From positions 18,980,351 to 19,044,350 of the forward strand of contig NC_036451.1 in the NCBI RefSeq assembly GCF_002775205.1: a DNA stretch of 64,000 nucleotides. The letters run 5' to 3'. Within the stretch, counting starts at the first letter, position 1, and every line of letters starts with the position of its first letter. Of the stretch, positions 47,566 through 64,000 are shown piece after piece. A program made the translations under genes and the position numbers. Source of the stretch: Xiphophorus maculatus (lineage: Eukaryota > Chordata > Actinopteri > Cyprinodontiformes > Poeciliidae). The notes under the pieces are model-generated. The model did no database searches. It saw nothing but the letters and a program-made list of their open reading frames with translations, and was not told where the DNA came from.

Positions 47566-50500
47566 ATGGAGAAGAAAAGGTGGGATTGCTCTGCTCTCCC
47601 CAAAGGCTGGAAAATGGAAGAAGTGACCAGAAAGTCGGGTTTGTCAGCTGGGAAAAGCGATGTCTATTATTTTAGGTACTAAACGACTGGTAACTTGAAG
47701 TACACCACAGTTGCACCATACACCGAGATTGCGGACGGAAGCAGGCAGGAAAATGAGCGGGGTGGTCGGTACCAAAAAAAAAAAAAGTTTTGAAGGAAAA
47801 GGGGAGGGGGTGTTTGTTTTTGTGGGAGGACAAGCAGGCCACCTCCTCCCAGAAGGAGTCCTTTCAGCCGCACAGGCCTGCCTGGGCCTTAATGGTCAAC
47901 AAAAGTCAGTGTGATCTCCGTTAATAATTCTCTCTGTGTCCCACTGAAGTCCAGATTTGTTCTCATTTAGCAGAGGAGAAGAGCAAGATGAGGAACAGAG
48001 GCAAGACAGGGGGGAGGCGGGTCGGTTGTATAGCTTGTGGTAGGCTGACTGTACAATCATAACAGTTGACGGTTTCTGTGTCATGTAAGATGCATTTGCA
48101 TGAGATACTAGCACGAATCCACCCACCGTGTTTCATTGTTGTTCATTGATCAGGCTGGAGATACTGATGCTCCCTTTAGGTGCAGCTGCCGTGTTTCCAT
48201 TGTAAACACTAGGTGTTCGTTTCACCATCTTTACTTTGTGCTCATTCATATCTGGTGGTACTTTTTTTTTTTTTTTTAACATTGTTCTGAATAATTGTTT
48301 TTCATAATCATTTCTGATTTGTATGACTAAAATTCTGTTGCTCATCATTAGACAAAAGAACTTACTTGAGTTTTGTTTTTTTTCCATAAAAAAAAAATGC
48401 ATTCATTACTGTGATTTCAGCATCATTCCTCGTCTAGATGTGTAAAATGCTTTAGTTGCACGTTGTGGTTCCATGTGTGGATGTGATGTCTTAATCAGAT
48501 GAGCCTGTGTAATTTTTTTTTTTGTGGAGCAACAGTTTTGTACTAATACAGTCATATTTCTCATCAGTCCATCTGGGAAGAAGTTTAGGAGCAAGCCTCA
48601 GCTGGCCCGTTACCTCGGTAACCAGATGGACCTCAGCTCCTTTGATTTTCGCACGGGGAAGATGCTGATGAGCAAACTGAACAAGAACCGCCAGAGACTG
48701 CGATACGACAACAACAACCAGAACAAGGTGAGACGATTTAATTTAATGCACACACAATAAAAATATACAAACATGTTCAAATGTATACACACACACACCC
48801 CACCGATTTATAGATGAATGTCTCTTAGTAAGTTGCAAAGACAAAAACCACACCGAGCTTATGGGATAGTTCTGGCTAGATATTTGCAATAAAGCATTTT
48901 TGCTATAAAGCATTTATAATTCAGGACAGGGCTTCCCAAAAGCTTTGCAGGAGCTGGCCTTTTTCTTTTTTTAAACCAATCTTGATGTGTTTGGCAGCAG
49001 TGTCCTGTCTAGTTGAGATTAGGTTTAAAAATCTGGAGGATGTATGTATTTTTTTTTGTGTGTGTTTGTTTTTCTTCAGCAAATTAGCCCCATAGCATGA
49101 TTCTGCCACCACAATGCTCAGCAGTATTCTTAAATTTCAAAGCATTACCTTGACTTTTCCAAACATTCTTCTTGTCATTGTGATCAAGAAGTTCAATCTT
49201 TTTTTCATCTGACCATAAAACTTTGACTCTTGCGGGCATTTGGCTTGTTCTCTGATCCTTTTTAAAAAAATTTCTTTGTCTGGGTCAGATGGTTGAAACT
49301 TGGACATAGTTTAGGTTGTTCCAGTAGGACAAATAAAGGATCCCAAACACACATCCAAACTAAAAAGGCAAAGGAGGTGCAACAAGCAATGGGACTTTTT
49401 TTTTTCTCGTAACAAAATGTGAATATATGATTATGTTGATATTTGACACAACAGTTTTGTCTTTTTAAGGACCCTCTTCATATCGCAATTGTACTGAAGG
49501 CATGGTAAGCCAAGCGGTTTTAAGTGTTTGTTCACACGCAGCCTGATAATGAGTCTCCTGTGTTCAGACCCACTATATGCAAAATATAAGCAAGCTGAGA
49601 CACAATGATGCAACCGTAATGCAACACTCTTCCTCAAATGTTACTCAGAAAAGTTTTTTTATGCAAAGTAGTTCTGCTTGATCTCAAAGCGATGTTTGCT
49701 TTGAAGTGGGCGGTTGTAAGTGTAAATACGCCGTGGGAACAAGTTTCATCCCCTTTTTGTTTTTTGCCAAGCCACAAAACAAACAGGACATTATTGCAGC
49801 TAAACCTTCATTTCCAAACTGATCACTTTCCTCTCAGATTTTTGTTTCATTACTTACAGAGTCCAAGTCAGCCATGATCAATAATTCTTTCTCTATTTGC
49901 CGCTCTTTTTTTCCCAGGGCAAACCTGACTTAAACACGTCGCTGCCGGTAAGACAGACGGCCTCCATTTTTAAGCAGCCTGTTACAAAGGTCACCAACCA
50001 TCCCAACAACAAAGTGAAGACGGATCCTCAGAAAGCCGTCGATCAGCCCCGACAGGTGAACAGCCCCCAGTTATTATCTCAAGCATCCTGTTGCCAGAAA
50101 GACTGGTTTCACATACCATAATGTGACGTATTAGGTGTCAGAAGGGGTAAAAGTTTACTTTTGAACTTCCTGTATTGTGAAATTACATCTTGAAATGGGA
50201 ACAACATTTTCTTTTTTTTCCCCCCAGCTTTTCTGGGAGAAAAAGCTCAGTGGTCTTAACGCGTATGACATTGCAGAGGAGCTGGTGAAGACGATGGAGC
50301 TGCCTAAAGGCCTGCAGGGTAAACCGCTCGATCCATCAACCAGAGTGGTAGCATTTCTGGAGAAAGTCATCCTGAAAATGTCTGACTCCTTCTGCAGGTG
50401 TCGGCCCGGGCTGCACGGACAAAACGCTCCTGTCGGCTATAGCGAGCGCCCTGCACACGAGCGCCGCGCCGATCACGGGGCAGCTGTCTGCGGCGGTGGA

Positions 50501-51095
50501 GAAGAATCCGGGCGTGTGGCTCAACACTGCCCAGCCGCTCTGCAAGGCCTTTATAGTCACAGATGAGGACATCCGGTAGGTTGTTGGTACCAAAACGATC
50601 ACACTGTTAAAGCTTCAGACCGTTTAATTACTACAATTGTGTTTCAAACAGTCGGATCCGAAATTACTTCCTGGTGAAACGTTTGCATTGGTCAGTTTTA
50701 GAGATGTACAGTTAAAAAAGGGGAAATATCAGCTGGACTCTGGGAACAATGCTGCTTGTTTTACGTTTATATGACTCCCATTTAATATGTCTGGGCACAG
50801 TAAGGCTTGTAATCCAGCCAAGTTTGCTGTAACCTGATTGCTTGTTAGCAGTACCCCCAGCGACCACCAGGTCTGTGCAGAAACGCAGCATCTGCTCTGA
50901 GCTCCAACTGTCGCCTCCTAACGACTTCCTGTTGCGCTTGTGTGCAGGAAACAGGAGGAGCTGGTGTACAGCGTCAGGAAGAGGCTGGAGGAGGCGCTGA
51001 TGGCCGACATGCTGGCCCACGTCGAGGAGGCCTCCAGCGAGGGGGAGCCCCCGAAGGACGAGGGCAATGGCAGCGAAGACATGGAGACCGTATAG
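47566..51095 (+). CDS. mbd3: Methyl-CpG-binding domain protein 3 (NuRD subunit)
   Basis: Exons 47566-47675, 48568-48727, 49918-50055, 50228-50318, 50398-50575 and 50948-51095 join in frame to 274 residues. MBD3 is the scaffold-like MBD subunit of the NuRD histone deacetylase/remodelling complex in the nucleus. Seen: MBD (about 1-72, ending FDFRTGKMLMSK), the KPDLNTSLPVRQTASIFKQP region, FWEKKLSGLNAYDIAEELVK, VGPGCTDKTLLSAIASALHT, and a C-terminal coiled coil (226-252, KQEELVYSVRKRLEEALMAD) that in the family binds p66/GATAD2. MBD3 rather than MBD2: no long Arg-Gly N-terminus, DPQKAVDQPRQ, and the tcf3-uqcr11 neighbourhood. Odd: Lys30 and Tyr34 are the methyl-CpG-binding residues that mammalian MBD3 has lost. 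The long acidic tail of mammals is short here (EGEPPKDEGNGSEDMETV). Confidence 0.95.
47676..48567 (+). other. mbd3 intron 1
   Basis: Starts G-rich (about 47770-47860), then AT-rich with T-runs near 48260. No gene signal. Confidence 0.4.
48728..49917 (+). other. mbd3 intron 2
   Basis: Carries a rearranged Tc1-like relic at about 48920-49420. The rest is AT-rich. Confidence 0.45.
48920..49420. mobile_element. Rearranged Tc1-like transposon relic
   Basis: Part is on the - strand: the reverse complement of CATGATTCTGCCACCACAATG (near 49098) encodes HCGGRIM-like residues, and CATCTGACCATAAAACTTTG (near 49207) reverse-encodes KVLWSDE. Another part is on the + strand: VGQ-like, then DPKHTSKLKRQR near 49345-49375. 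Mixed orientation means at least one rearrangement. Confidence 0.5.
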
Positions 51096-51149
51096 CACAG
51101 GTAGCAGAGGCACTGACGAAGGGCACAGTCCCCCTTGTGCCTTTAAATT

Positions 51150-51720
51150 CATGCATACGCCTTTAAATTTTTACACCTGCAAAATTATCAGATACAGCAA
51201 CTCAAAGTACTGTAGTTCACAATTGGGGAAATGGAAGAAAAAATGTTCATTTTAATTATTTTATTTATTTATTTATTTTACAAAAGAATCTGTGAAGTGT
51301 GGCATGCATTTTTTTTTTATTCAGCCCATTTTTACTGAGTGCAACCAATTAATTTCAGAATTTATTTAATTAGAAGATTATAATTACCTTTTTCACAGTG
51401 TCATAATTTGAGACGCTGCATTTTGGGTTTCTGTTACCTGCATGTACAATCATCAAAATTACAAAAGAGGTTTGGAATTAATCACTTTGTTTGATTCTAC
51501 ATAATATGTGAGATAACTGGCATGAAATGCTGAACTTTTATGCAATATGAATTTTTTTAGATGTGCCTGTAAGTGACCAAAGACCATCCTGCCCATTCGT
51601 ACCATGTAACAGTGGTGGAGGCATCATGGTGTGGAGATGGTTGTCCTCTGCTGGGAAGCTGATCAGAGTTGCTCTAAATACAGGACAATCCTGGAAAATA
51701 ACCTTTTTTTTTTCATAAAA
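51150..51720 (+). mobile_element. Internally deleted Tc1-like transposon relic
   Basis: Left part: CTCAAAGTACTGTAGTTCAC-like, then AATCTGTGAAGTGTGGCATG and GAGTGCAACCAATTAATTTC, the usual leader of fish Tc1-like elements. It then jumps to a short transposase part near 51615-51705 (SGGGIMVWRWLSSAGKLIRV). It lies in the presumed 3'UTR intron of mbd3. Confidence 0.6.
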
Positions 51721-51934
51721 AATTGACTTGAATACATGTCACATTTTTACAGAACAATATTAAAAAAAAGTTAAACCGTGTATTTTTATCAAATTTTATA
51801 CTATTGTGTCGATATTTGACATAAATCCTAATAAAACACCTTGAAATCTTAAGTGGAAGAATCAGATTCTGCTCAATCAAATGGCGTCCAGAGTAAACGC
51901 TCCCTAACTCGCTGGTGATTGTTTCTCCTGGCAG

Positions 51935-52830
51935 GTTGTTGTGAAGACCGATTGGACTCATTCGCCCCCCCCCGTAAACACGAGCGTTAACCGTAGGATT
52001 TCCATTCCAGTGCGGCCCTTAAGAACTGTCCCTCGGTGTCCAGTCTAGGCGTCCACTCACTCCAGAAGACCCTCGGCAGCCATTTTACCACCCGTGATCG
52101 TCTCCAATAAGTGGGACTCTGACTGTATTTATGAGCGCAGATTTTTAATTAGTAAAACAGACAACTATGAATGACTTAAATATATTCAATATAATTTCCT
52201 TACAATGTGTCAAAGATGAGTGTTTAGTGTTAAATGTATTTTTTACGAAAATGTCTCGGATGGATTTGTGTTTTTTGTTTGCGACAATCATGTCCGATCC
52301 AAATGGTTCGGGTCAGCAGACAGCCGGCGTGTTTGCTCCTTTTGTTTCGGGCACCTTTTGAGGCGAATGGTTTTTGTACTGTACTGCATCCGTTTTTGGA
52401 AATTTAAAGTGAAGCTCATCTTGTCATATTTTGTATTTAAATGTCTTGTTGAAATCATGGTGTGTTTTTTTTTATTTTTCTTTAGCTTTCAGGACGTTTG
52501 GTGGTTTGGTTTTGCTTATTTTTTGTTTTTCCATCACTAAACTGGGTGCTTAGAAATGTTCAACAGTACTTTTGTACATTTTGTTTTTTTTTTTCTTGTA
52601 AAGCATCTGTGTTATTACACACTTGCCGCCTCTTTTAAAAATTCATGCACAAAACCGGCGACGACGGATGGGATAGTTTTTAGTCCGTCACTTTCCAAGG
52701 AGAAAGGGTTTTACAGTTTCTCTGCTGGCTCACAACATCCAGCTGGAATCATGAAATGCCCCGCTCAACCTGAGCAGGCTGATTGCTGAAATGTGTTAAA
52801 GAAATAAAATTTGTCACTATGGTACCAAAC
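51935..52830 (+). other. mbd3: Probable last, untranslated exon of mbd3
   Basis: A donor just after the stop (GCACAG|GTAGCA, 51100/51101) and an acceptor (TCTCCTGGCAG ending 51934) enclose an interval carrying a Tc1-like relic. An AATAAA lies at 52803-52808. Retained reading-through to the same signal is the alternative. Confidence 0.5.
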
Positions 52831-52859
52831 CTCTGCATTTTGTTCTTATGCACATTTTA

Positions 52860-53200
52860 CATGGAGTTCAGTACAAATGTTTGGGGAGTTGATTGGGACT
52901 AATTGTGAAAAGCCAACAAAAGTAGTGCATAATTGTGGCGTTTTACGTAATAAAAATCTGAAAAGTGTGTCAGGCATTTAAAAAAAAAAAATTTTACCTT
53001 CATAAATTATTTTGCTTTAGTCACTTTGCTGCATAAGCTCAAACTAAGAATTGTGTTGCTCTCTTATGCTGCAGTTTTAAAGACTAAATTTATAATGTTT
53101 TTTTTTTTTTTGGTCTGGACTTTGACTGGGCCATTCTAACACATTATTTGATTAGTCACAGAGAGCTACTTCCCTTCAAAGTTTCGACGAGTCTCTTAAC
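52860..53200. mobile_element. Tc1-like fragments, intergenic
   Basis: GTAGTGCATAATTGTGGCG and AAAATCTGAAAAGTGTGTCAGG (52924-52976) are + strand leader fragments. GGTCTGGACTTTGACTGGGCC (near 53113-53133) is the reverse complement of a WPSQSPD-coding stretch, so it is on the - strand. Confidence 0.5.
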
Positions 53201-53207
53201 ACACCTG

Positions 53208-53390
53208 AAGTGGAATGACATGTTGATGAGGGAACTCATCCATTTGATTCAGGTGTGTTGGATAAGGGACACGCCTGCAACTCCAGTCCTTGAATGACAC
53301 TGCCCTGCAAGTTTTGGATGAATCCATGCTCCAACACACCTGAATCAAATAATTGGTTAATGACAAACCTTTGCAAAAACTTGCTGACAT
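53208..53390. mobile_element. Palindromic MITE-like element, copy 3
   Basis: ATTTGATTCAGGTGTGTTGGA (near 53242-53262) and its inverse TCCAACACACCTGAATCAAAT (53331-53351) are perfect arms. Words GACACTGCCCTGCAAGTTTTGG link it to copy 2. Confidence 0.55.
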
Positions 53391-53865
53391 GGGACTTTTG
53401 AAGACAAGTTGTCTTTGTTTTTGGTGGCCGTTAGAGTAAAATCAGCTACATAGAAATCCATGGCAAAAGTTACTTATAATATTGATTAAAATTAAATTTT
53501 TTAGTCCATCTCCTAAAATCCCAACGTGGTTGAAATGTGAAAAAGTTAAGTTGGTATGAATATCAGTCAAGGACCTTGTAGATGTTGTCCTCAGTTTAGC
53601 AAATAGGTCTCACCGAGAGGAAAAAAGAAATACCCTGAGCTGCTCCTGAGTGTGATTTATCAATCTTTGCTCATCCATTTGCTGCAGATTAACAGTTAAC
53701 CCGCTTGCCTCTTTATGTGAGTGTGAACAAAGTGCAAAACTGCCGTCAGCTGGACAGAGGCAGGCTCTGAGGAGAGGCAGAGGACACCGGCCGCTCCTCG
53801 GGCAGGAACATGCAGACCGGGCTGAGGTTTTACAAGTCTCTACACAGATTGGAAAGGATAAAAAC

Positions 53866-64000
<10,135 letters not shown>

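Noticed and set aside
47566-51095. Naming the MBD gene mbd2
   Set aside because: Lys30/Tyr34 are MBD2-like, but the absence of the Arg-Gly N-terminus, the MBD3-type DPQKAVDQPRQ and NAYDIAEELVK stretches, and the synteny point to mbd3.
50712-51152. Long open frame on the - strand, 146 residues
   Set aside because: It lies opposite the last mbd3 exon, where GC-rich codons leave the reverse strand open. No similarity to known proteins.

Overview
The window is a piece of a vertebrate genome, almost certainly a teleost fish. It shows spliced genes with GT-AG introns, AT-rich introns, many (TG)n and (TAA)n microsatellites, decayed Tc1-like transposons of the kind common in fish, and four proteins that align by eye to vertebrate families. 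All four genes lie on the + strand. I rebuilt the exons by checking every splice site and reading phase by hand. No tools were run.

Layout. About 1-4190 is intergenic, with one block that looks like a conserved enhancer near 0.6-0.9 kb. About 4.19-39.2 kb is tcf3 (E2A), a class I bHLH E-protein: CCAAT-type promoter, non-coding exon 1, 19 coding exons (8418-35837) and a long 3'UTR. 41601-43061 is uqcr11, a two-coding-exon gene for the smallest complex III subunit, easily missed because it encodes only 60 residues. About 44.8-52.8 kb is mbd3, the NuRD methyl-CpG-binding-domain protein (CDS 47566-51095), with a possible alternative first exon near 44.9 kb. 53866 to the window end is a class V myosin heavy chain: complete motor head, six IQ motifs and the start of the coiled coil. 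It is cut off by the window edge.

The order tcf3 - uqcr11 - mbd3, all in one direction, is the order on human 19p13.3, so this is a conserved vertebrate block. The myosin V next door is the unusual part. Human MYO5A/MYO5C lie near TCF12 on 15q21 and MYO5B lies near TCF4/MBD2 on 18q21, but mammals have no MYO5 beside TCF3/MBD3. This copy may be the MYO5 member of the third paralogous segment, kept in fish and lost in mammals.

The genes do not form one pathway. tcf3 is a lineage-determining transcription factor, mbd3 a chromatin repressor subunit, uqcr11 a respiratory-chain subunit and the myosin an actin motor for vesicle transport. Introns and intergenic stretches hold decayed Tc1-like copies, a DNA-transposon relic with an ACCGTAAT inverted terminus, palindromic MITE-like elements, and a dispersed repeat of about 100 bp in five or six copies.
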